Source: a virus
Virus record (IMG/VR): IMGVR_UViG_3300022931_000017
Span: 1 to 28,069 of that record
Length of the DNA stretch: 28,069 nucleotides
Strand: one strand, 5' to 3'
The notes under the pieces were generated by a model. It did not search any database, was not told the DNA's origin, and saw nothing but the letters and a program-made list of their open reading frames with translations. Shown piece after piece: positions 15,116-22,236 of the stretch. The translations under genes and the position numbers were made by a program. Position 1 is the stretch's first letter; the number at the start of each line of letters is the position of its first letter.

Positions 15116-15718
15116 ATGATATTGTTGAAAGATAATAATGATCCAAATGGATATGCATTTGAAGATGCTCTGGCAAAAGCTCAATACATGTATCCAAAAC
15201 CCAGAAACCCCCACATACACACTATATTACAACATGCTCGCCAAATATATGATGGTGAATTAATTGAAAGATCAATTTGTAAAGAATTTCCTGGTGTTTT
15301 TAGACCAATTAATATGATAAACTGCATGAAGTATTTTAAACAGGCTTCTTCTCATCAATTTTTATTAAAATCTAAAGACAGAAAAATATCAAAAGAAACG
15401 ATGAGGAAAAACAATAATGAGTGGATAAAATATAATGAAGTAAAAACGGTTACGGAATGGGATTATATGTACTATGATATATTTCATGTATCAACTCTTT
15501 CACTCATAGAATGTAAAACATATGATTCAGAGGAAGGAAGAAAAAAACATTTGCAACACATTAGAGAAAATAATTGGAAATATAAGAACATGGATTATTT
15601 TTTGCTTGCATTAAATAAAGATAATACGAGTTTTGAAATCACTGATTTTTTAAGTTTAAATGGTTTAAATCAATTTAAAAATCATAATCTTACTGAATTT
15701 ATAGAGTATAAATATTGA
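15116..15718 (+). CDS. Hypothetical protein, 200 aa
   Basis: 200 residues, soluble, mixed alpha/beta and rich in aromatic residues. The region WDYMYYDIFHVSTLSLIECKTYDSEEG has an acidic residue followed by ECK, loosely like a PD-(D/E)XK nuclease core, but the pattern is too weak to claim. The N-terminus (LAKAQYMYPKPRNPHIHTILQHARQIYDGE) is helical. I do not recognise the family. It has its own sigma70-like promoter and a leader of about 65 bases, so early or constitutive expression is likely, unlike the late genes around it. Confidence 0.6.
   Translation: MILLKDNNDPNGYAFEDALAKAQYMYPKPRNPHIHTILQHARQIYDGELIERSICKEFPGVFRPINMINCMKYFKQASSHQFLLKSKDRKISKETMRKNNNEWIKYNEVKTVTEWDYMYYDIFHVSTLSLIECKTYDSEEGRKKHLQHIRENNWKYKNMDYFLLALNKDNTSFEITDFLSLNGLNQFKNHNLTEFIEYKY
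15707..15714 (+). promoter_or_regulatory. Candidate T4-type late promoter (TATAAATA)
   Basis: Exact T4 late-promoter octamer, 47 bases before the ATG at 15761, overlapping the last codons of the upstream gene. Confidence 0.5.
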
Positions 15719-15760
15719 TAATGATACATATATAATTAAACCCTCATTATAGGAGAATTG

Positions 15761-15991
15761 ATGGATTATAGTTCAAATGATCTTTTAAATAAAATTTCGG
15801 ATGGAGACCACACCCAAGCAAAAGCTGTTTTTTCCGCTTTAATGAACGACAGAGTGTTGTCCGAACTCGGTGCTAAAAAAATTGAAATAGCTAGAAATTT
15901 ATTACCCTCATCAGAAATCCCCCATTCTGAAGTTGTGTTTGATAAGGCCAAAGACATTTCCCGTGAAGATATTGAAAATGACGTTGCATAA
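15761..15991 (+). CDS. Small protein resembling T4 gp67-type prohead core protein
   Basis: 76 residues from ATG 15761, with AGGAG 5 bases upstream; a TTG three bases earlier adds one residue. The N-terminal part DYSSNDLLNKISDGDHTQAK, then VFSALMNDRVLSELGAKKIEIARNLL follows the pattern of T4 prohead core protein gp67 (xxLIxAIxxxDLxxAxxLFxxxMxxR...KxxIAxxxL). In T4 this protein is part of the scaffold core and is cleaved by the gp21 protease. The remaining acidic tail is short. Many unrelated phage proteins share this helical pattern, so the call is tentative. It lies downstream of an exact late-promoter octamer. Confidence 0.4.
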   Translation: MDYSSNDLLNKISDGDHTQAKAVFSALMNDRVLSELGAKKIEIARNLLPSSEIPHSEVVFDKAKDISREDIENDVA

Positions 15992-16001
15992 TAAAAAAAT
16001 A

Positions 16002-16015
16002 CACTATAAATAGTG
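16002..16015 (+). promoter_or_regulatory. Candidate late promoter embedded in a palindrome
   Basis: TATAAATA at 16005-16012 lies inside the perfect palindrome CACTAT-AA-ATAGTG (16002-16015). A further hairpin ATGATTA/TAATCAT (16034-16040/16052-16058) is in the leader of the metalloprotease gene at 16097. Confidence 0.45.
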
Positions 16016-16096
16016 ATAATGATATGCGAGTAAATGATTATTTTAATAAAGTAATCATATCTGAATTTTTTATAGACAGGCGGTCAGAAAAAGAAA

Positions 16097-16876
16097 ATGA
16101 AGACATTTCAAAATTTTGCTTTGAGCGAGGGATTAGTACAGATACCCCCCAAGATATATAAACAATTCGAGACCACTTTATTTACATTTGCTTTTTCGCA
16201 TATGATAAATGAAATTGGAATGTATAGTTTTTCTACTACAATTAAAAAACTTGCAAGAAAACATGGAATAAAACATTTTATTAGACCCACCACAAAAACA
16301 GATGTAGTATATAAAAACCCCCATCAAGATATGCCTTATCCAGATTGGGACGTTGACCAAAATGATGATATTACATTATTCTTAATTTATGATAACAAAC
16401 CAGCAAGTTATAATTCTTATTATGACACAGAACACGTAAAAACAGGTAATCCCGCAATTACGTTTTATGTTTCCAATTACGTAAAAGAAGCACATAATGC
16501 AGATAATGAAAATGACATAATATTGAATGTTGAACAAATCCTCGTAAGAATGCAATCAGACTTGAAACATGAATTAATGCATTATGTTCAAGACGTTTTT
16601 CTTTCAAATAAATCAGAAAAACAAGTTCAAACAGGAAACCCCGAAAATGAAATAGAATATTATACTTCACAAAAAGAATTTGATCCTACAATAATGTCTG
16701 AAATAGGCGAGTTTTTAGCTATCAGAAGTGTCAATAGTTCATTACAAAAACATATAGACCAGTCTAAATTTTTTGGACTATTAAAAAAATATGCACCCAA
16801 TAAATATAAAATAGCAAGTAAAAAGTTTGTTGTAGGAGTACAACTTGCCTTAGATAGGAAGAATAAAAAACAATAA
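16097..16876 (+). CDS. HExxH zinc metalloprotease with capsid-targeting-like leader
   Basis: 259 residues. The zincin motif HELMH is at residues 158-162 (LKHELMHYVQD), inside a helix preceded by an edge beta strand. Candidate third ligands are the Glu residues in EIEYY or EIGEF further down, undecided. The N-terminus MKTFQNFALSEG matches the T4 capsid-targeting leader (MKTYQEFIAE), with a plausible prohead-protease site after LSE. If so, the protein would be packaged in the head and injected with the DNA. No signal peptide. Substrate unknown; a virion-morphogenesis protease or an injected effector are both possible. Confidence 0.65.
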   Translation: MKTFQNFALSEGLVQIPPKIYKQFETTLFTFAFSHMINEIGMYSFSTTIKKLARKHGIKHFIRPTTKTDVVYKNPHQDMPYPDWDVDQNDDITLFLIYDNKPASYNSYYDTEHVKTGNPAITFYVSNYVKEAHNADNENDIILNVEQILVRMQSDLKHELMHYVQDVFLSNKSEKQVQTGNPENEIEYYTSQKEFDPTIMSEIGEFLAIRSVNSSLQKHIDQSKFFGLLKKYAPNKYKIASKKFVVGVQLALDRKNKKQ

Positions 16877-16879
16877 ATA
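16872..16879 (+). promoter_or_regulatory. Candidate late promoter (AATAAATA)
   Basis: NATAAATA octamer over the stop codon of the metalloprotease gene, 21 bases before the next small gene. Weaker than the TATAAATA copies. Confidence 0.3.
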
Positions 16880-16899
16880 TTCAAACCCAGCGAGAAAAA

Positions 16900-17046
16900 A
16901 TGAACAAACGAAAAGTAGGTAAACGAAAAAGTAAAAGAACTAGAAAACAACCAAAATGCACCCTGTGTACACCTTATAGATGGATGGGAAATACTAAGGG
17001 CCGACATCGGCATTCATATTACAGACAACAATGTGCTGATATGTAA
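16900..17046 (+). CDS. Small basic Cys-containing protein (48 aa)
   Basis: 48 residues. The Arg/Lys-rich N-terminus (NKRKVGKRKSKRTRKQPK) is followed by CTLCTPYRWMGNTKGRHRHS and a final Cys. The C-LC-P...GN(T)KG arrangement resembles tiny basic proteins with a CxxC knuckle found in some proteobacteria, function unknown. It probably binds nucleic acid. The next gene follows 59 bases later. Confidence 0.55.
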   Translation: MNKRKVGKRKSKRTRKQPKCTLCTPYRWMGNTKGRHRHSYYRQQCADM

Positions 17047-17105
17047 ATCAAAAAAAGATAAAAACAAGACACATTTTAAACAAAATATAATAGAAAGATA
17101 ACGAT

Positions 17106-17363
17106 ATGATACCTTTTAGAAATTTCATAAAAAACATCAAAGCCAAAATAACCAAGGAAGATTCTGCTGAAATGGATCCAGAAAATGATGATTCAGTTCA
17201 AGAAGACGATCAAGAAAAACGACGAGATGCATGGTATAAAGGGGATGAATATGTAGCTCAACACAAAAAAGACAACCCACTATTATACGACAAAAAAGCT
17301 TCTGTTACATTAAATAAAAAAAAGAAAGGTGATCTAAAAAGTCAACAGAACACAGAAAAATAA
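17106..17363 (+). CDS. Charged hypothetical protein, 85 aa
   Basis: 85 residues. A basic amphipathic N-terminus (FRNFIKNIKAKI) leads into an acidic, probably disordered centre (DPENDDSVQEDDQEK) and a Lys-rich tail. No recognised family. The N-terminus is vaguely like the capsid-targeting leaders but lacks MKTF. Position among small late genes is its only context. Confidence 0.4.
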   Translation: MIPFRNFIKNIKAKITKEDSAEMDPENDDSVQEDDQEKRRDAWYKGDEYVAQHKKDNPLLYDKKASVTLNKKKKGDLKSQQNTEK

Positions 17364-17380
17364 TAAAAATTGTAGTGAAA

Positions 17381-17692
17381 ATGAATTTTAATATTAATAA
17401 AAATATTAATAGATACTGGAGAGACTGGGCGGCATTATTGTATCTATTTATTTGTTTGGTTGATTTTTTTATTGCTCCGTTAGTGTGGAATATTAAGATG
17501 GAAGAACATTGTAATGATAAAAATCGATATCCGCCAGGAGTGAAATGTGATGTGTCAAGATGGGTGCCCCTTACACTAGGAGCAGGAGCAATGTTTCATT
17601 TAAGCTTTGGGGCCATACTAAGTGCAACCGCATGGAAGAAAAAAGACGAATTGGAAATCCATCATCGTAATGGTGACACTTTTAGTTCTTAA
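17381..17692 (+). CDS. Holin-like membrane protein, copy 1
   Basis: 103 residues from ATG 17381 (an ATG at 17375 adds two). It has two membrane segments: WRDWAALLYLFICLVDFFIAPL and VPLTLGAGAMFHLSFGAIL, the latter followed by SATAWKKK. A Cys-containing loop lies between them. The pattern W+.+AALVYL.IC..DF...P and W.PLTL..G.MFH.SFGAILG.TAW is one I recall as holin-like in marine phages. A clear paralogue lies at 23906-24268. Confidence 0.65.
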   Translation: MNFNINKNINRYWRDWAALLYLFICLVDFFIAPLVWNIKMEEHCNDKNRYPPGVKCDVSRWVPLTLGAGAMFHLSFGAILSATAWKKKDELEIHHRNGDTFSS

Positions 17693-17889
17693 TGGACATT
17701 TAAAGTTTTTCTACGAATCAGCAAAAAGGTATTCTCAAGTTTTATCTGGTGGACATCCTCGCATTGGCAGGTAGTTCACATTAACGATCCCACTGCCATG
17801 TCTCCTCATTATCGGTATGTTCACACAGAACTTTTCATAAACAATCGAACTTTAGATTGAGAACTAAATCATGATACGTAAAAACAATA
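17693..17889 (+). other. Intergenic region with candidate structured RNA
   Basis: About 197 bases without a convincing gene, locally less AT-rich. GGACAT 17751-17756 can pair with ATGTCT 17798-17803, and inside it GGCAG 17766-17770 with CTGCC 17793-17797, giving a stacked two-helix hairpin. No tRNA arms or T-run terminator fit. Could be a small RNA or a leader of the 17890 gene. Confidence 0.35.
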
Positions 17890-18243
17890 ATGATAAATCC
17901 TAGAAAAAAACATTTTTTTAGACAATTAATAGAAACCCAATTTAAACAGTATTTAAATGCCCTTCCTGAATTTAATTTTCTTATTAGTCTAGGAATAAAC
18001 GAAATATTTCAAACAGTTGGAACCGACGAGGTAGATTTTATAGGGATTCTCCATATAAAATGGATAAAAAAAACTAAAGAATGGGCGTTTATTTGGTATG
18101 ATGTTTTTGAAGAAGGAATTGAAGCACATAGAAAATGGTTTGAAGACGTTTCATTTAATAGAACAAAAATAATACACATTCATCAAGAGTTTTGTAAAAA
18201 TAAAATAAAAGAATCAAAGACATCAAGAATAGTATTAAATTGA
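17890..18243 (+). CDS. Hypothetical protein, 117 aa
   Basis: 117 residues, basic with many aromatic residues. A helical N-terminus (KHFFRQLIETQFKQYLNAL) is followed by alternating beta segments (FIGILHIKWIKKTKEWAFIWYDVF). Not recognised. No Cys, membrane helix or signal peptide. RBS weak. It stands alone between two intergenic stretches. Confidence 0.5.
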   Translation: MINPRKKHFFRQLIETQFKQYLNALPEFNFLISLGINEIFQTVGTDEVDFIGILHIKWIKKTKEWAFIWYDVFEEGIEAHRKWFEDVSFNRTKIIHIHQEFCKNKIKESKTSRIVLN

Positions 18244-18274
18244 AAAAGGCCTCAAATGTACACCTTTGCAATAA

Positions 18275-18282
18275 AATAAATA
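18275..18282 (+). promoter_or_regulatory. Candidate late promoter (AATAAATA) for the stator-like operon
   Basis: NATAAATA octamer in the 114-base gap before the MotA/ExbB-like gene, 76 bases ahead of its ATG. Confidence 0.35.
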
Positions 18283-18357
18283 TAAGAATGGTTTTATATA
18301 ATAGTGATATTTTGAAAGAAAAAGATTCACTTTAAGTAATTTTATTAGAGGCTAAAA

Positions 18358-18819
18358 ATGAAAATAGGAAGAAAACTTTTAAAATGGTGGTTAATATTTT
18401 GTTTAATACTTTTGGGTTTTGGAACAACATATTATTATAATTTACATCCAATTCTATATTATGCAGATGCAACTAAACTTAGTTTTTTGATTATTATCAT
18501 TTTTGTGAGTACTTCCCTTTGGATTGGAAGAAAAACTTATGATTTAGAAAAAACTTCAATCGTAGATAAAACAATTGAAGTTGGATGGTTTATTGCCGAA
18601 GCGTGTCTTGTACTTGGAATGATCGGTACTGTTACAGGGTTTCTTTTAATGTTAGGTACAGCTTTTGCTAATATTGATGTTACTAATTCGGTTACACTTC
18701 AACAAGCTCTCTCTGACATGGCAATTGGAATGAGTACTGCACTTTGGACTACTCTCACGGGTTTAGTTTGTTCTTTGATACTAAAAGTTCAATTAATAAA
18801 TTTTGAATCGGGTAATTAA
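18358..18819 (+). CDS. MotA/TolQ/ExbB-like proton-channel protein
   Basis: 153 residues with four membrane helices (about 8-26, 41-57, 78-98 and 118-144). The diagnostic block is in helices 3 and 4: LGMIGTVTGFLLML, then DMAIGMSTALWTTLTGLVCSLIL, matching the family pattern LGLLGTVxG...GIxxALxTTxxGL. Members form ion-driven stators with a partner carrying a conserved Asp in a single helix (MotB, TolR, ExbD). The following gene encodes such a protein and overlaps by one base. The large cytoplasmic loop of MotA is missing, so the size is near the minimum for the family. A phage copy is unusual. Confidence 0.75.
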   Translation: MKIGRKLLKWWLIFCLILLGFGTTYYYNLHPILYYADATKLSFLIIIIFVSTSLWIGRKTYDLEKTSIVDKTIEVGWFIAEACLVLGMIGTVTGFLLMLGTAFANIDVTNSVTLQQALSDMAIGMSTALWTTLTGLVCSLILKVQLINFESGN

Positions 18820-19532
18820 TGGACAGCAATTCTAAATATAAATCATCGGTCGGGTTCACCGATATGTTATTCAACATTTTGGTAGGATTTGCTTTTTTGT
18901 TTATGATAGCCTTTTTATTGATTAAACCCGAAGCCAAGAAAGAAGATTTTGAACGAAAAGCAGAGTTCATTATCATCATGGAATGGAACCACGATGCACC
19001 TGACGATATTGATCTTTATGTAGAAGATCCATTGGGAATGCGGGTTTCTTTCAGAAGAACGGTAGGCAATTTCATGCACCTCGACAAAGATGATTTGGGC
19101 AACAGAAACGATCAAATTGTTGTAGGTGGTGTCACATCATCGGTTGCACTCAATAGAGAAGTGGTGACTATCAGAGGAATCACTAAAGGGGAATATATAG
19201 TGAACGCACATTATTATTCGAAGGGGAAGTCTTCTACAATGATTTTACCCAATAGCGGAAAACAACCCGCTATTCAAAAGAAAAAATTCACACCAAAGAA
19301 ATCACTTATGGTTAGAATAGAAGTACATAAGGTCAACCCATATCGGTTGATTTGGGAAGGTGAGAAGAAGTTTTTCAAAAAGGGTCAAGAGGAAACATTT
19401 GTTCGATTTTCAATAGACCAAGACGGTAGATTTATTTCTCCTGTAACATTTGAAAAGAAAAAGTTTGTCTCACCTCTTGGTTCTATGGGTAATTTCTATG
19501 GAAACAGTAGAGAAGAACGGGATTCACCATGA
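18819..19532 (+). CDS. ExbD/TolR/MotB-like partner with large periplasmic domain
   Basis: 237 residues. A short cytoplasmic N-terminus precedes one membrane helix (about 13-35) with an Asp at its cytoplasmic end: GFTDMLFNILVGFAFLFMIA. This is the arrangement of the proton-binding Asp in ExbD, TolR and MotB. The periplasmic part (about 40-237) contains WNHDAPDDIDLYVEDPLGMRV, a beta-sandwich-like segment, and later a basic strand-rich region. There is no OmpA-like peptidoglycan-binding motif. It overlaps the MotA-like gene by one base and the third gene by four, suggesting a complex. Confidence 0.65.
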   Translation: MDSNSKYKSSVGFTDMLFNILVGFAFLFMIAFLLIKPEAKKEDFERKAEFIIIMEWNHDAPDDIDLYVEDPLGMRVSFRRTVGNFMHLDKDDLGNRNDQIVVGGVTSSVALNREVVTIRGITKGEYIVNAHYYSKGKSSTMILPNSGKQPAIQKKKFTPKKSLMVRIEVHKVNPYRLIWEGEKKFFKKGQEETFVRFSIDQDGRFISPVTFEKKKFVSPLGSMGNFYGNSREERDSP

Positions 19533-20020
19533 TAGTTCTTTTATTTTTGGGTTTGATTATTTTTGCAGTGGTGTGTCTGTGGATTTTAATAGACAGAAGG
19601 AAGAGTCCGAAGTTCTTGATTTGGTTCATTCCATTATTTCTCTTTTTTACTATTTCTCTCCACGAAACATATACTTCACTTTTGGGGCAACCGAGAATGA
19701 GTATTCCTGAAAAGGGGTTGTATCTTTCTCATTACGTAGATGAACCCAAATGGATTTATTTGTGGGTGGCGAATATGGATAATGTTCCGACCAATTATCA
19801 ACTACCCTATTCAAAAGAAACTCACAAATCATTAGAAGGTGTCAAAGGAGAGGCAGAAAAAGGTGAGTACATGATGTTAGAAGTCGATTCCGAAAAGGGT
19901 GATATGGACGGCGAGAACGAAAAAGAAGGCGAAGAAGCAAACGGATTTACTGTTGGCGGAGACGTTAGTTTTTACAAATGGGACTTTAAGAGTTCTATGA
20001 CCACTAAGGACGGAACATAA
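19529..20020 (+). CDS. Third membrane protein of the stator-like operon
   Basis: 163 residues. Two N-terminal membrane helices (about 3-21 and 27-46) precede an extracytoplasmic part beginning with SLLGQPRMSIPEKGLYLSHY and ending in a Glu/Gly-rich, probably disordered tail. KWIYLWVANMDNVPTNYQLPY is the most conserved-looking block. I do not recognise the family. The ATGA overlap with the ExbD-like gene and the one-base overlap with the next gene suggest a common transcript. Confidence 0.55.
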   Translation: MIVLLFLGLIIFAVVCLWILIDRRKSPKFLIWFIPLFLFFTISLHETYTSLLGQPRMSIPEKGLYLSHYVDEPKWIYLWVANMDNVPTNYQLPYSKETHKSLEGVKGEAEKGEYMMLEVDSEKGDMDGENEKEGEEANGFTVGGDVSFYKWDFKSSMTTKDGT

Positions 20021-20289
20021 TGAAAACATTTAAAGAACATGTATTGAACGAGATAAAGAAAGGTATTTTCAAGGGGATTGGTGGATTAAAAATCGACGGA
20101 CAGAAAGTAGATGTTGAAGTTGAACTGTATGGGACTGATAATAAGAACAACACTTTCCTGACGAGAATTGTTGGTATAGATAAAAAATATTGGAAAACAC
20201 ATCCAATAGGAAAAGAAGTCGCAATTCCTGCGAGGATATTCAGACGAGGCCCGTGGGTGAGGGTCAAAACACCTAGTGCATTTGATTGA
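20020..20289 (+). CDS. Small protein with MKTFKE leader (1)
   Basis: 89 residues. The N-terminus MKTFKEHVLNEIKKG resembles the T4 capsid-targeting sequence. The rest is beta-rich and basic (GLKIDGQKVDVEVELYGTDN, ending RIFRRGPWVRVKTPSAF), perhaps a small OB- or SH3-like barrel. If the leader works as in T4, the protein is packaged in the head, trimmed by the prohead protease near LNE, and injected. No recognised family. Confidence 0.55.
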   Translation: MKTFKEHVLNEIKKGIFKGIGGLKIDGQKVDVEVELYGTDNKNNTFLTRIVGIDKKYWKTHPIGKEVAIPARIFRRGPWVRVKTPSAFD

Positions 20290-20299
20290 GGTAAGGATT

Positions 20300-20593
20300 A
20301 TGATAACCAAGATTGTTTTGTTATTAGTGATTGTAATAACTTCTTCGTGTTCTCAGATGTTAGTGTCGGAACATGAAGCTCCCCTCTGGATTAGAAGTTT
20401 AGAGACAATTCCAACACTTGAAGGATATAGACGTGCAGGAGTATTTGAAATAGAAGATAAGATTTTAGTTCAACACTGTGATGCAAAGGGTAATCAGTTG
20501 TGGTTGAAATATAACGAACAGACTAATAGTTGGAGTAGGGGTAAATATGTCACTTTGGGTTGTGTAAAAACAGGTTGGAACGAAACAGAATGA
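20300..20593 (+). CDS. Small putative lipoprotein
   Basis: 97 residues from ATG 20300, chosen because GAGG and AAGGA precede it and the signal peptide then starts correctly. ITKIVLLLVIVITSSCSQ is a typical lipoprotein signal with a relaxed lipobox (TSSC, Cys16 to be lipidated). The mature part is about 80 residues with two further Cys (QHCDAKG, TLGCVKTG), which could form a disulfide. Phage lipoproteins of this size often act in superinfection exclusion, but that is only an analogy. The stop overlaps the next MKTFKE gene. Confidence 0.6.
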   Translation: MITKIVLLLVIVITSSCSQMLVSEHEAPLWIRSLETIPTLEGYRRAGVFEIEDKILVQHCDAKGNQLWLKYNEQTNSWSRGKYVTLGCVKTGWNETE

Positions 20594-20877
20594 AAACATT
20601 CAAAGAACATGTCAAATTTCAGAAAATTACAGTAAAAGATAAGAGTGGAAAGTCTCATACTACACAAGCTAGAATTAGACCCAATATAACTCATATTGCA
20701 CTGATACATTATAAGGCATTATCAGCAACTAATTTGTCATCTGCGGTCGATGCTCATACTGATCTTTCTTTTGGTTCTGAGGACAGTTTGTCAAAAGTAA
20801 TAAATCATGCAAAGAAAAGATATGGTAAAGATATTACAGGAATAGAGATTCAAAAAATAGACAACAAATACCTATGA
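20590..20877 (+). CDS. Small protein with MKTFKE leader (2)
   Basis: 95 residues from ATG 20590 (ATGA overlap with the lipoprotein stop). Opens MKTFKEHVKFQKI, then a beta-rich segment with TVKDKSGKSHTTQARIRP and a helical C-terminus (SKVINHAKKRYGKDITGIEI). No recognised family. The shared leader groups it with neighbours at 20020, 20874 and 23630. Its stop overlaps the following HAD gene. Confidence 0.55.
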   Translation: MKTFKEHVKFQKITVKDKSGKSHTTQARIRPNITHIALIHYKALSATNLSSAVDAHTDLSFGSEDSLSKVINHAKKRYGKDITGIEIQKIDNKYL

Positions 20878-21485
20878 AAACATTCAAAGAATACGTTTTA
20901 GAAAAAGTTCAAGAAGGAATAGGACTGACCATTTTCGATATAGACGAGACTTTATTCAAGACTACCGCTAACATCTTGGTTAAAAAGGATGGTAGAGTGG
21001 CTCGAAAATTAAACAACCAAGAGTTTAATAGCTATAAACTGAAAGACGGAGAAGAGTTTGATTTTGGGGAGTTTGGAGACGCAGAACATTTTCTGAAAAC
21101 GTCCGAACCCATCAAACCCATGATCGCTAAAATGAAAGCAATCGCAAAAAACGTGATTGCAAAGGGGGCGAAGATGATTATAGTTACGGCGAGAGCAGAC
21201 TTTGATGACAAGAAGAAGTTTCTCGACACATTTAGAAAACAAGGAATTCCGATAGATGATGTTTATGTTGAACGTGCGGGGAACCTAAATCTTGGTTCAT
21301 CTGCAAAAAACAAAAAAATTATTTTCAATAAATATTTGAAAACGGGTAAATATACCAGAGTTAGGTTATATGACGATGCACAGTCGAACATAACATCATT
21401 TTTGTCTTTGCAGAAAAAATACAAAGGTGTTTCATTCGAGGCATATTTGGTAGATGAAAGTGGTGGGATAACAAGGAAGAAATAA
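20874..21485 (+). CDS. HAD-superfamily phosphatase with MKTFKE leader
   Basis: 203 residues. After the leader MKTFKEYVLEKVQEG, the HAD motif I is FDIDETLF (Asp22, Asp24), motif II IIVTARADF with Thr, motif III a Lys in the SAKNKK region, and motif IV LYDDAQSN. Together these form a complete phosphohydrolase site. Such small phage HADs can act on nucleotides or on nucleic-acid ends, as the 3' phosphatase of T4 polynucleotide kinase does. The leader suggests that it may be a head-internal, injected enzyme. The ATGA overlap couples it to the preceding gene. Confidence 0.75.
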   Translation: MKTFKEYVLEKVQEGIGLTIFDIDETLFKTTANILVKKDGRVARKLNNQEFNSYKLKDGEEFDFGEFGDAEHFLKTSEPIKPMIAKMKAIAKNVIAKGAKMIIVTARADFDDKKKFLDTFRKQGIPIDDVYVERAGNLNLGSSAKNKKIIFNKYLKTGKYTRVRLYDDAQSNITSFLSLQKKYKGVSFEAYLVDESGGITRKK

Positions 21486-21573
21486 ATCATTATAGTTGGT
21501 AAAATGAATAAAGTAATTCAAGATTATAAAAAAGCAGAATAACTAACAAGATGAGACTAGTTAAGAGAGAGAA

Positions 21574-22236
21574 ATGCAACAGTTTAGAGATTATATCAAC
21601 ATTAAAGAATTTTTAAACAATAATATAACTGAATCGATAAAAGTAGATACTAAGAATATGACAGATCTTCTTGTCACGGCGGTCTATTCTCATTATGTGA
21701 AAAAATATGATAAAACTCATGTTGAAAGTGTAGGTTGGTTAGATGGTAATAAAAATGCTATTGAACGTAATGCACTATTATATGAGAGTATTGGAAACAC
21801 CGATTCTGTTTTAGATGTTGGATGTGGAGTGGGACATTTTTATTATTTTTTAGAGAGTAGGGGTTGGACAGGTAAATATTTAGGGATTGATCCTAACGCA
21901 AAAGCAGTTGAACTGATAGATGAAAATATCAATACAATGTGTGGTACAATAGATGGACTACCTGAGTATATGAAATATGATTGGGTAGTGGCTTCTGGAG
22001 TTTTTAATCTAGGACTAAAAGAGAAAAATACTAAGTGGATCATTGAACAAATGATAGACCACGCAGACAAGGGTGTTATATTTAACATGTTAACTGCTCC
22101 ATATAAAGATGAACGTTATCAGGCATATTATCCTGAAGAAATAAAAGAATGGTTGACACAATATGATCACAAAGATATAAAAATTGTTGAAGGTTTTGAT
22201 ACAGAATTCACAGTACATTTTTACAAGGAAAATTAA
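21574..22236 (+). CDS. SAM-dependent methyltransferase (class I)
   Basis: 220 residues. The SAM-binding motif I is VLDVGCGVGHFYYFLE (about 79-94), followed by the acidic motif II KYLGIDPNAKAVE and motif IV-like DWVVASGVF. No catalytic DPPY or NPPF is seen, so it is probably not a DNA adenine methylase; small-molecule, lipid or protein methylation is more likely. The N-terminus MQQFRDYINIKEF..NITES loosely resembles the capsid-targeting leaders and contains an ITE|S site of the gp21 type, but the match is weak. Confidence 0.75.
   Translation: MQQFRDYINIKEFLNNNITESIKVDTKNMTDLLVTAVYSHYVKKYDKTHVESVGWLDGNKNAIERNALLYESIGNTDSVLDVGCGVGHFYYFLESRGWTGKYLGIDPNAKAVELIDENINTMCGTIDGLPEYMKYDWVVASGVFNLGLKEKNTKWIIEQMIDHADKGVIFNMLTAPYKDERYQAYYPEEIKEWLTQYDHKDIKIVEGFDTEFTVHFYKEN

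Noticed and set aside
15116-15718. PD-(D/E)XK nuclease from the ECK motif
   Set aside because: Only one motif, without the spaced Asp and flanking strands that would make the call.
18358-20020. Zorya defence system (ZorAB)
   Set aside because: The MotA-like protein lacks ZorA's long tail, the partner lacks an OmpA domain, and there is no ZorC/D/E helicase or nuclease nearby.
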